Positions 18,579 through 26,234 of a stretch of 64,000 nucleotides of DNA are shown in pieces. Position 1 is the stretch's first letter. Every line of letters starts with the position of its first letter. Source of the DNA: Candidatus Epilinea brevis (GTDB lineage Bacteria; Chloroflexota; Anaerolineae; Epilineales; Epilineaceae); contig JADJUE010000009.1 of assembly GCA_016710785.1 (NCBI GenBank), positions 721,494 to 785,493 on the forward strand. Direction: 5' to 3'. A program made the position numbers and the translations under genes. Under the pieces are notes generated by a model that made no database searches, had not been told where the DNA came from, and was given only the letters and a program-made list of their open reading frames with translations.

Positions 18579-19640
18579 ATGCGCGCCATCGACCTCCGTT
18601 CCGACACCGTGACCCGCCCCACGGCGGCCATGCGCCGGGCCATGGCCGAAGCCGAGGTAGGCGACGACGTCCTCGGGGAAGACCCCACGGTCCGCCGCCT
18701 CGAAGTGCTGGCCGCGGAGCGATTGGGCAAGGAGGCCGCGCTGCTGGTCAGCAGCGGCACGCAAGGCAACCTGGTTGCCCTGCTGGTGCACTGCGGTCGC
18801 GGAGAAGAAGTCATCCTGGGGGACGAGAGCCACACTTTCGTCTATGAGGCCGGCGGTTCGGCGGCGGTGGGCGGTATCCATCCTCATCCGATCCCGACGG
18901 GGCCAGATGGCGAACTGGCACTGGAACACATCCAAGCAGCGGTGCGCGCCGACAACCTGCACTTCCCGCGAACGCGGCTGATCTGCCTGGAGAACAGCCA
19001 CAACCGCCGGGGCGGTGCCGTGCTGCACCCGACCTACATGCGCCGTGTCCGGGAGGTCGCTGATCAGCACCGGCTCGCCGTTCACGTCGATGGTGCCCGG
19101 CTGTTCAACGCCGCGGTGGCCCTGGGCCTGCCGGTGGCGCAGCTGGCGGAAGACGCCGACACCGTCAGTGTCTGTCTGTCCAAGGGACTCTGTGCCCCGA
19201 TCGGCAGCCTGCTCTGCGGCAGCGCGGACTTCGTGCGCGAAGCCCGTCGGGCACGCAAGATGCTGGGCGGAGGCATGAGGCAGGCCGGGGTGATCGCCGC
19301 AGCGGGCATCGTGGCCCTGGAGACGATGGTGGACCGCCTGGCAGAGGACCATGCCCGTGCGCACCGCCTTGCCGAGGGTCTGGCAGAAATGCCCGGTATC
19401 CGTATCTGCCCGGAGGATGTTCGCACCAACATCGTCAACTTCGAACTGCACCGGCCGGACATGAGCCCCAGCGCTCTGACGAGCCGGGCGGCGGAGCTAG
19501 GGCTGCTGTTCTTTCCCATCGGCGGCGCCCGGCTGCGCTTGGTCACGCATCACGATGTGGACGACACCCAGATCGATGCCGCCCTGCTCATCCTGCAACG
19601 CTTGCTGGGTTCGGCTCCCGCGCGTTCTTCTGGGAATTGA
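18579..19640 (+). CDS. ltaE: Low-specificity L-threonine aldolase
   Basis: 353 aa PLP enzyme splitting threonine and allo-threonine into glycine and acetaldehyde. Family landmarks: IDLRSDTVTRPT at the N-terminus, GDDVLGEDPT, VSSGTQGNLVA, HVDGARLFNA (Asp contacts the PLP ring) and the Schiff-base Lys in SVCLSKGLCAPIGS. Length is typical. No sign of damage. Confidence 0.93.
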   Translation: MRAIDLRSDTVTRPTAAMRRAMAEAEVGDDVLGEDPTVRRLEVLAAERLGKEAALLVSSGTQGNLVALLVHCGRGEEVILGDESHTFVYEAGGSAAVGGIHPHPIPTGPDGELALEHIQAAVRADNLHFPRTRLICLENSHNRRGGAVLHPTYMRRVREVADQHRLAVHVDGARLFNAAVALGLPVAQLAEDADTVSVCLSKGLCAPIGSLLCGSADFVREARRARKMLGGGMRQAGVIAAAGIVALETMVDRLAEDHARAHRLAEGLAEMPGIRICPEDVRTNIVNFELHRPDMSPSALTSRAAELGLLFFPIGGARLRLVTHHDVDDTQIDAALLILQRLLGSAPARSSGN

Positions 19641-19665
19641 CAGCCCGGCGCTTGATCCATAAGAT
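19637..19665 (+). promoter_or_regulatory. Promoter of tRNA-Asp
   Basis: Perfect TTGACA at 19637-19642 and TAAGAT at 19660-19665 with a 17-bp spacer, just after the aldolase stop codon. It predicts a precursor with a leader of about 55 nt. Confidence 0.5.
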
Positions 19666-19728
19666 TGCCGCTTCCTCCCGGTGGCAGTCAGCGCGCAGGA
19701 CGGCTGCTCACGGGCGGAGCGATAACCT

Positions 19729-19804
19729 GGGGGCGTGGTGTAGCGGTTAACACGCCGGCCTGTCAAGCCGGAGATCGCGGGTTCGATCCCCGTCGCTCCC
19801 GCCA
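19729..19804 (+). tRNA. tRNA-Asp (GTC)
   Basis: 76 nt cloverleaf. Acceptor GGGGGCG/CGCTCCC with one G-U pair, D arm GTGT/ACAC, anticodon stem CCGGC/GCCGG with loop CTGTCAA (anticodon GTC), T stem GCGGG/CCCGT around TTCGATC, discriminator G and an encoded CCA. A strong terminator follows 7 nt later. Confidence 0.97.
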
Positions 19805-19811
19805 AACAAAG

Positions 19812-19843
19812 AGGGCGCCGACCTGATGGTCGGCGCCCTTTTT
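19812..19843 (+). terminator. Intrinsic terminator of tRNA-Asp
   Basis: Perfect 12-bp stem AGGGCGCCGACC / GGTCGGCGCCCT with a TGAT loop, ending in five Ts. It also lies at the 3' end of the convergent membrane-protein gene. Confidence 0.92.
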
Positions 19844-19868
19844 GCTTGGCGGAGGATGCCGCGTCCAC

Positions 19869-20129
19869 TCAGCCGCGGAGTTCGCGCTGGCGATACCATT
19901 CGTAACCCCAGGTCAGGACGACAGCGCCAAAGGCGGACTTGAGGATGTCGCCGATCACGCCTTCAAGCCGGAGGAAGGGAATGAAGGTCAACAGGAAGCC
20001 GCCCGCCAATGCGCCCAGGACGCCGATGATGACATCGGTGATGTCAAAGGTCTTGTCGCGGTGCATGAGATAGCCCGCCAGCCAGCCTCCGATACTACCC
20101 GTGATCAACCACCACAGCAGACTCGTCAT
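19869..20129 (-). CDS. GlsB/YeaQ/YmgE-family small membrane protein
   Basis: 86 aa with three hydrophobic segments: the first ends in GGWLAGYLMH, the second is the Gly-rich IIGVLGALAGGFLLTF, and the third is near SAFGAVVLTWGYEWY. The spacing of Gly residues is that of the transglycosylase-associated / stress-response membrane family. The biochemical role is unknown. Monocistronic, converging on the tRNA terminator. Confidence 0.75.
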   Translation of the reverse strand: MTSLLWWLITGSIGGWLAGYLMHRDKTFDITDVIIGVLGALAGGFLLTFIPFLRLEGVIGDILKSAFGAVVLTWGYEWYRQRELRG

Positions 20130-20203
20130 GATCCTTGCTCCTAGTCAGCCTGCAATCAGGCCTTGTGGTGAGCCGACAGACGGACCCGCCGGCCCAGGCC
20201 CGC

Positions 20204-20209
20204 TACAAT
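20204..20209 (+). promoter_or_regulatory. -10 box upstream of the Nudix gene
   Basis: TACAAT about 90 nt before the ATG at 20301. No clear -35. Confidence 0.4.
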
Positions 20210-20300
20210 ACCGAAGAGCGGTTGGCAGCGCAAGCCAGACCTATGCCTGGCCTTCCTGCCCCTCGGCCCGCAGGTCCCCCATAAGCCCAGGTGACTCGAG

Positions 20301-20900
20301 ATGACCCCCACAGACCCGCTCGAACCCACCCTCGCCCAACGCCTTGCCCAACTGCCCAGCCCGGCCGATTGGCCGCTGGAGAGCAGCCAACCCGCAACGG
20401 ATCTCTTCATCTTCAAGTCCCGCATCGATCAGCGGCGGCAGCCCCGGAGCGGACAGATCATGCCGCGGGTGGCCTTGGAGGCGCCCGACTGGGTCAATGT
20501 GATCGCCGTGACCCGCGATGGTCTCGTGATCCTGGTGCGCCAGTTCCGCTTCGGTACCGGCGAGGTCAGCACCGAGATCCCGGCCGGTATGGTGGACGCC
20601 GGTGAGACCCCCCTTGAGGCGGCGCAACGGGAACTCATGGAGGAGACCGGCCACGCGGCTGAGCGTTGGACAGGACTCGGTTCGGTGGCTCCCAACCCGG
20701 CCTTCTTGAACAACCGCTGCCACCTGTGGCTGGCGGAGGGCTGCTCCAAGCAGGCTGAGCCCCGCCTCGACGGCGGCGAAGACATCGCCCTGGCCTATTG
20801 GCCCTTGGCGGCCGTCCAGCAGGCCATCCGCCTCGGCGCCATCGACCATAGCCTGGTGATCTGCGCCTTCAGCCGGGTCATGGACCTCAGCAGGGATTGA
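20301..20900 (+). CDS. Nudix hydrolase, ADP-ribose pyrophosphatase type
   Basis: 199 aa. The Nudix box GMVDAGETPLEAAQRELMEE with following TG fits G-x5-E-x7-R-E-U-x-E-E-x-G. A preceding strand VVALE-like region and VLVRQFRFGTGE match the ADP-ribose/NDP-sugar pyrophosphatase subgroup (VRQYR motif). It likely cleaves ADP-ribose or a nucleotide sugar to two monophosphates. The substrate cannot be fixed from sequence alone. Confidence 0.85.
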   Translation: MTPTDPLEPTLAQRLAQLPSPADWPLESSQPATDLFIFKSRIDQRRQPRSGQIMPRVALEAPDWVNVIAVTRDGLVILVRQFRFGTGEVSTEIPAGMVDAGETPLEAAQRELMEETGHAAERWTGLGSVAPNPAFLNNRCHLWLAEGCSKQAEPRLDGGEDIALAYWPLAAVQQAIRLGAIDHSLVICAFSRVMDLSRD

Positions 20901-20935
20901 GGACGCCGCCCTACCCTCGCTCGCGGGAGGGGTGT

Positions 20936-20941
20936 TATCCT
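20936..20941 (+). promoter_or_regulatory. -10-like box upstream of the copper monooxygenase-like gene
   Basis: TATCCT at 20936-20941, immediately preceded by TGT, about 55 nt before the ATG at 20994. Confidence 0.3.
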
Positions 20942-20993
20942 GATGCAGTCGCGGCCGACACTTGCCTAGCCCAGATACCGAGGAGCCCTACCC

Positions 20994-22742
20994 ATGTCTT
21001 CGCCCCGCCCGCTTCGCCTGCTCCGCTCCTTGGCATGGTTGCCAGCGCTCATCGTCATCCTTGTCGGTTTCGCCAGCCTGCGCGCGGTGCAGCGGCGCTC
21101 AGCGCTGATTGCGGCAGCCGTAGCGCCCCATCAGGACAGCGCCATGGCTGCGCACGTCCCCTATAGCGGCGCGTTCGTCGATGTGGTCGATGCCCGCCGT
21201 CAGGCCCGCGTGGATGCCGGCCGGCGCGTGGCGGAGGCAGGGCTGGGCGCCGCGGCCTACGATGCCGCGCTGGAGGCGGTCGAAGCCCGCTCGTTCCACA
21301 GCGACGCCCAGACAGCCCAGAACGCATTGACGACCGCCGACCGGACAGCCCTGCTACCCCTCCTCTTCCTGGGCATCGGCCGCGGCGATATCGTCGTCGC
21401 CCCGACCCCGCGCGTTCAGCCGACCGCCTGGCATACCGAGTCGCCCACGCAGGCTCCCATCGCCCAGCCCACGGTTCCACCCACCCAGCCACAACCCAGT
21501 CCGGCCCCCAGCCAGCCCCCGGCGCCGGCCCTGACCTATTGGCGCGATGCCATGCCCGTGCTCAGCAGCGAATGCGCCACCTGCCATTACAGCGGTGGCA
21601 TCGCCCCCTTCGCGCTGACGACCTATGCCGACGCCAAAGCCAACGCGGACCTCATCCGCTGGGCCCTGGTCGAGGGCATCATGCCTCCGCTACCCGCCGA
21701 CCCGATCACAGGCAAGCCTTTCGACGACCCGCGGATCATGAGCGCGGCGGATCGCGCCCGGCTCGTCCGTTGGGTGGATGAAGGCGCCTCGGAGGGCGAT
21801 CCCGCTTCCGCGCCGGCGATCGAACCACCATCCCGCGAACCCTATGGACCTCCCAGCATCAAGGTGGACATCGGCACGGACTACGCACCTGCCGTCGGGG
21901 TGACCGACGACTATCGCTGCTTCGTCATCGACCCGGGCTTCAAGGTGGACACCGAGATCACGATGGTGGACATCGTCCCCCAGAGCGCGCCGATGTTCCA
22001 CCACGGCATTCTGTACCTGGCCGAGCCGGGAGACGTGGCTGACGTCCGCCGCCTGGACAAGGCCGAGGCCGGCCCGGGCTGGACCTGTTTCGGCGGGCCG
22101 GGCTTCAACTCCAGCGAGTGGACGGCTGCCGAAGCGGTAGGGGCGATGACCCGGCCCTATCCGGCGGGAACCGCCAAACGGATCAAGGCCGGCTCGCTCA
22201 TGGTCCTGCAGCAGCATTACAACACCAACAACGGCCTTTTTCGCGACCGGACCCAAGTGCATTTCTGGAAGGCGCCCAAGCCGGTCAACAAGGTTCCGCG
22301 CGACTACCGACTGGTCAACCCGCTCTTCCGCATTCCGGCCGGGGCCAAGGAAACGCGGGTCGTCGGCAACCTGGACATCGTCGGCGCCGAGGGTGGCGGA
22401 GGACTGCTACGGCCGACCGCCCGCGCGGGCTGGCTATGGCGCGTCTGGGGCCACATGCATACACTGGGTGATCGATTCACCCTCGACCTCATCCGCAAGA
22501 ACGGGGAACGCGAACGGCTCTTGGACATCCCCCGTTGGGACTTCAACTGGCAGGGCGCCTACGACCTGATCGACCCGGTCAAGGTGGAGGCGGGCGACCG
22601 GGTGGAGATGGCCTGCGTCTGGGACAACTCGGCCGACAACCAACCCATGGTGCGTGGCGTCAAGCAGACGCCGCGGGATGTGACCTGGGGCGAAGGCACC
22701 TTGGACGAGATGTGCCTGGGCGGCGTGACCATCACGGATTGA
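20994..22742 (+). CDS. Secreted cytochrome c / copper type II monooxygenase-like protein
   Basis: 582 aa. N-terminal membrane anchor or signal helix (residues 12-28), a helical segment, and a Pro/Thr/Gln linker (about 145-178). One heme c site follows (SECATCHYSGG) with a distal GIMPPLPADP that can supply the Met ligand. The C-terminal 300 residues carry the histidines expected for a peptidylglycine-monooxygenase-like copper fold: FHHGILYL, QQHYNTNNG and WGHMHTLGD. Electron delivery from heme to copper is a reasonable inference, but the substrate is unknown. Its stop overlaps the convergent kinase gene by 11 bp. Confidence 0.75.
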   Translation: MSSPRPLRLLRSLAWLPALIVILVGFASLRAVQRRSALIAAAVAPHQDSAMAAHVPYSGAFVDVVDARRQARVDAGRRVAEAGLGAAAYDAALEAVEARSFHSDAQTAQNALTTADRTALLPLLFLGIGRGDIVVAPTPRVQPTAWHTESPTQAPIAQPTVPPTQPQPSPAPSQPPAPALTYWRDAMPVLSSECATCHYSGGIAPFALTTYADAKANADLIRWALVEGIMPPLPADPITGKPFDDPRIMSAADRARLVRWVDEGASEGDPASAPAIEPPSREPYGPPSIKVDIGTDYAPAVGVTDDYRCFVIDPGFKVDTEITMVDIVPQSAPMFHHGILYLAEPGDVADVRRLDKAEAGPGWTCFGGPGFNSSEWTAAEAVGAMTRPYPAGTAKRIKAGSLMVLQQHYNTNNGLFRDRTQVHFWKAPKPVNKVPRDYRLVNPLFRIPAGAKETRVVGNLDIVGAEGGGGLLRPTARAGWLWRVWGHMHTLGDRFTLDLIRKNGERERLLDIPRWDFNWQGAYDLIDPVKVEAGDRVEMACVWDNSADNQPMVRGVKQTPRDVTWGEGTLDEMCLGGVTITD

Positions 22743-23745
22743 CCGCGCCCAGTTCGGCGACGATCTCGGCCGCGCTCGGGGCGACCACACCCATTCGCCT
22801 GACGACGCAACCGGCGGCGGCGTTGGCAAGCGCCGCCGCTTCGCGCAGATTGGCGCCGGAAACCATGGCCAGGGTCAAGACGGCGATCACCGTATCGCCG
22901 GCACCCGTGACATCAAAGACCTCGCTGACGTTGGAGGGCGGCAGATGGAACACCTCGCCGCCGGCAAGGGCCGCACTGCTGCCCTTGCTGCCACGCCCCA
23001 ACACCACGGCGCCGGCCCCCAGCCGTCGCAAGAGCTCGAGCATGGCCTCCTCGACATCCGCCTCGTCCCGCAGGGGTCTTCCCAGACTGCGCGCCGCATC
23101 CTGCCCACCGACGCGAACCAGATCGTAGCCCTGGAAGCGCTCCAGATCTCCTTGCGCGTCGACGGCAAGGAACAGCCCGTGTTCCTTCGCCAATCGCCCC
23201 GCTGCGGCAGCCAGTTCCGGGGTCACCACACCGCTGCGGTAATGTGAGACCAGAACGGCCTCTGCATCGACACAGCCTTCCTCCAAGGCTGCCAGCAACT
23301 CAGCCATGGCGTCGGCGCCAGCAGCCGCTCGCGACTGGCGGTCGAGGCGGGCCACCTGCTGCGGTGCGCTCTGTCCTTCGGCCACAATGCGGGTCTTCAA
23401 GGTCGTGGGTCGTGTAGGATCGACCACCAGACGCGCTTGAATGCCGTCATCGCGAAGTAAGGCCGCCAGCTCTGCGGCCGTCGCATCCGCTCCGACCAGG
23501 GCGATGAGCGTCGCCCCGGCTCCCAATCCACTGATGTTGCGAGCCGGATTGGCCGCGCTTCCCGGCACTGCAAAGCGACGGCTGAAGCTTACGACCGGCA
23601 CCGGCGCCTCGCGACTGAGCCGGCCGGCCTGACCCACCAGATACTCGTCTAGGGCGACGTCGCCCATCACGACGACGCGTCTCCCAGCCATGGCGGCCAG
23701 GATCGCGCGAGCGCGGTCGGTCGTGAGCAAGGGCGATCGGGCCAT
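22732..23745 (-). CDS. PfkB-family kinase, RfaE1/HldE-type (heptose 7-phosphate kinase-like)
   Basis: 337 aa from the ATG at 23745 with AGGA 5 nt upstream; an upstream TTG at 23784 is less likely. N-terminal VVVMGDVALDEYLVGQAGRLS and REAPVPVV are diagnostic of the D-glycero-D-manno-heptose-7-phosphate kinase branch. The catalytic motif is FDVTGAGDTVIAVL near the C-terminus. It has no attached adenylyltransferase domain. A TATAAT box (23801-23796) lies inside the end of the upstream gene. It works downstream of two glycosyltransferases in the same orientation. Confidence 0.85.
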   Translation of the reverse strand: MARSPLLTTDRARAILAAMAGRRVVVMGDVALDEYLVGQAGRLSREAPVPVVSFSRRFAVPGSAANPARNISGLGAGATLIALVGADATAAELAALLRDDGIQARLVVDPTRPTTLKTRIVAEGQSAPQQVARLDRQSRAAAGADAMAELLAALEEGCVDAEAVLVSHYRSGVVTPELAAAAGRLAKEHGLFLAVDAQGDLERFQGYDLVRVGGQDAARSLGRPLRDEADVEEAMLELLRRLGAGAVVLGRGSKGSSAALAGGEVFHLPPSNVSEVFDVTGAGDTVIAVLTLAMVSGANLREAAALANAAAGCVVRRMGVVAPSAAEIVAELGAVNP

Positions 23746-23795
23746 GGAATCCTGCGAAGTCGGAAGGCCGGACGAACTGGACAAGAGCGCTTCCG

Positions 23796-23801
23796 ATTAT
23801 A
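23796..23801 (-). promoter_or_regulatory. Internal promoter before the PfkB-family kinase
   Basis: Perfect TATAAT on the minus strand next to the end of the GT9 gene; predicted leader of about 45 nt to the ATG at 23745. Confidence 0.4.
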
Positions 23802-24936
23802 GGTCGGGCGCGTCGCGCAACACCCGCTCCACCGAGATCCATGCCAGGCAATCGCGGGTGGCGCAGCCGGCAGGCGAGCCTAGATGGTGGCCGGTGTAGA
23901 AGCAGGGTCGGCAGGGGAGGCCGTCCAGGGACACCACGCGGTGGCGGATGTTGCCGGGGGCGGCGACGGGATCCCAGGGACCCCACGAGCGGTCGCTGGA
24001 CGGGCCAAAGACGGCCGTGACCGGCGTGCCCATGGCCACTGCCAGATGCATGACCCCGCTGTCATTGGTGATCAATCGGCGGAACCGGGGCATGAGGGCG
24101 CCCAGGGTGGGCAGGTCGCAGGCGTCGGTCAGGTCCAGGAGCGGCGCCCGACAGAGCGCTTTCACCGCGCCGGTGCCATCGGCCGCACGACCGATCAACG
24201 CCACGCCATGACCGCGAGCGACCAAGGCTTCGGCCAGAGCGGCAAAACGCTCTGCCGGCCAGCGCCGGGCCAGGCCAAAGGCCCCACCGCCGGGATGAAG
24301 CGCCACCCAGCTGTTCTGCCGCGGCCAGGTCGCCGCCAGGTCGACCGCCGCCGACTCGGCTGCCCCGCCCGGTTGGAAGCGGAGGCGGCGCTGGTCCGCC
24401 GCGAGGGGCTCGGGCGCCGGCTCTCGAAACACCGCTACGGCTTCCGTCGCCACGGACTCAAAACTCTCCGCGACATGCCAGGCGCCGTAGCCCAGGTCGG
24501 CCACGGCATGGGTGAGAAAGCCCGCTCGCCAGGCAATCGGCGGCACCAGACCGACCCTGACGGGCGCGCCAAGCCCCGTCGCCAGCAAGCGATGCTTGAG
24601 CGCTCCGCGAGCGGTGATGAAGCTATGCAGATACACCAGGCCATCGTAATGCTCGCGGCGTAGCCGGCGCACCAGGGTCAGTTGAGCGGCGGCGCCGCGC
24701 GGCAGAACCACAACAGTGTCCAGCAGGCCCGCATGGCGAAACGCGACGGCGCCCGCCGGTCCGCACAGCGCGTCCAGCCGGGCGTCGGGCAAGCCCGCAC
24801 GCAGGACAGCCAATGCCGGGGTGGTAAGCAGCGCGTCACCGAAATCCGCCACCTTCACCACCAGGAGCCGCAGTTGGCCGGTCACGCCATCTCGTGGTTC
24901 ACGCCCCGAGTCAGCGGCCATCGGGTTAGCGGCCAT
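23797..24936 (-). CDS. Family 9 glycosyltransferase (heptosyltransferase-like)
   Basis: 379 aa GT-B enzyme. N-terminal LLVVKVADFGDALLTTPAL matches the start of ADP-heptose:LPS heptosyltransferases; the C-terminal domain has VALHPGGGAFGLARRWP, RLITNDSGVMHLAVAMGTP and VFGPSSDRSWGP. A C-terminal Cys-containing stretch (CRPCFYTG, GCATRDCL) is common in this family. It overlaps the upstream GT4 gene by 11 bp, so both are translated from one message. Confidence 0.88.
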   Translation of the reverse strand: MAANPMAADSGREPRDGVTGQLRLLVVKVADFGDALLTTPALAVLRAGLPDARLDALCGPAGAVAFRHAGLLDTVVVLPRGAAAQLTLVRRLRREHYDGLVYLHSFITARGALKHRLLATGLGAPVRVGLVPPIAWRAGFLTHAVADLGYGAWHVAESFESVATEAVAVFREPAPEPLAADQRRLRFQPGGAAESAAVDLAATWPRQNSWVALHPGGGAFGLARRWPAERFAALAEALVARGHGVALIGRAADGTGAVKALCRAPLLDLTDACDLPTLGALMPRFRRLITNDSGVMHLAVAMGTPVTAVFGPSSDRSWGPWDPVAAPGNIRHRVVSLDGLPCRPCFYTGHHLGSPAGCATRDCLAWISVERVLRDAPDL

Positions 24937-26044
24937 CGGTCACCGCCGTCAGCACTTGAAGCACCTGTCGCGCACTGGATTCCCAGCTGAGCTTCGCCGC
25001 CCGCATCAGGCCGCGACCACGCAGCTGCGCCCGCAGGTCGGCGTCTTCCACCAAGCGACGCAGCCCAGCGGCGATAGCGTCGATCTTCAATGGGTCCACG
25101 AGCAGGGCTGCGCCGCCGGCCGCTTCCGGAAGGCTGCTGGTGCCGCTGCAGAGCACAGGCGTGCCGCAAGCCATGGCTTCCACCACCGGCAGTCCGAAGC
25201 CCTCATAGAGGCTGGGCATCGCCAATGCGGTGGCGCCACCGTAGAGCGCCCCGAGCAGGTCGTGGGGCAGGTAGCCTGTCCAGCACACGCTATCCGCTAT
25301 GCCGAGTCGCCACGCCAGGCCGGCCAGGTCCTCGTGACCCCATCCCCGCATTCCCGCCATCACCAATCGCAGCTCAGGGTGATCGTCCTTGAGGGCCGCA
25401 AAGGCCGCCAGCAGTCGCGGTAGGTTCTTGCGCGGTTGCAGGGTGCCAACGTGCAGCAGGTAGGGTGCGTCGGGCGGGAGGCCCTGAAGATGGCGAACCC
25501 GAGCCACGTCCTCCGGCGATGGCGGCGCAAGGTGGGCGTCGGGCGCCAGCAGAACCACGCGCACCCGATCCGGGCTGGCGCCGTACAGGTCAACCAGATC
25601 ATCCTTGGTTGCTTGAGAGTCCGCCACGAGGTAGGCGGCATGGCGCACATGGCGCCGGGTGGTCCAGCGCAGATAGGCACGGCTCATCGCTGGATGGGTT
25701 TCTGGGAAATGCTCGTAGCCCAGGTCATGAACCGTCACCACAGCTGGTGGCCGACAGAACAAGGGCATGACATGCGCGGGGATGAAGAGCACGGCCGGCG
25801 GCCGCCGCGCAACCTCGGATGCAAGCCGGATATGGGTCCAAAGCCTGGGAGCGGGCAGCACAAGGACATCAGTTCCAGGCGGCGGCGTCTCCACCGGCGC
25901 GGTGCGGAAATAGAGTCGCATGCTGCCGGGAGCCAGGCGGATGAGCTGCCGGGTGATTGCCGTGGCGTAATGCTCGGTGCCCGTGCGTCCGCCGCCAAAG
26001 CTGCGGCTGGCATCGACACCGATGGTCGGCAGGGACTGGGACAT
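24926..26044 (-). CDS. GT4-type glycosyltransferase (GT-B fold)
   Basis: 372 aa. The N-terminal domain opens with the Gly-rich SRSFGGGRTGTEHYA, the linker has HVGTLQPRKNLPRLLAAF, and the C-terminal domain has PSLYEGFGLPVVEAMACGTP with the E-x7-E sugar-nucleotide motif. First gene of the leftward GT4-GT9-kinase set, probably building a surface glycan. Confidence 0.88.
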   Translation of the reverse strand: MSQSLPTIGVDASRSFGGGRTGTEHYATAITRQLIRLAPGSMRLYFRTAPVETPPPGTDVLVLPAPRLWTHIRLASEVARRPPAVLFIPAHVMPLFCRPPAVVTVHDLGYEHFPETHPAMSRAYLRWTTRRHVRHAAYLVADSQATKDDLVDLYGASPDRVRVVLLAPDAHLAPPSPEDVARVRHLQGLPPDAPYLLHVGTLQPRKNLPRLLAAFAALKDDHPELRLVMAGMRGWGHEDLAGLAWRLGIADSVCWTGYLPHDLLGALYGGATALAMPSLYEGFGLPVVEAMACGTPVLCSGTSSLPEAAGGAALLVDPLKIDAIAAGLRRLVEDADLRAQLRGRGLMRAAKLSWESSARQVLQVLTAVTDGR

Positions 26045-26234
26045 GAGCGGTAGCCTAGGCGGCGGGCGCAGCTTTGTCCAGCGCCGGCGTCAGCCCCGAT
26101 GCCAGGCACCATCCCCGCCGGGCAGCGAACCCCCGACGCCCGTGGTCCGTTTGCATCAGACAACCGTGAAGATGGCCACGAAGGGTCGGCGCGCATTACC
26201 ATTGGTGGCCCCCATGATTGAAAGGACGGCCTAG

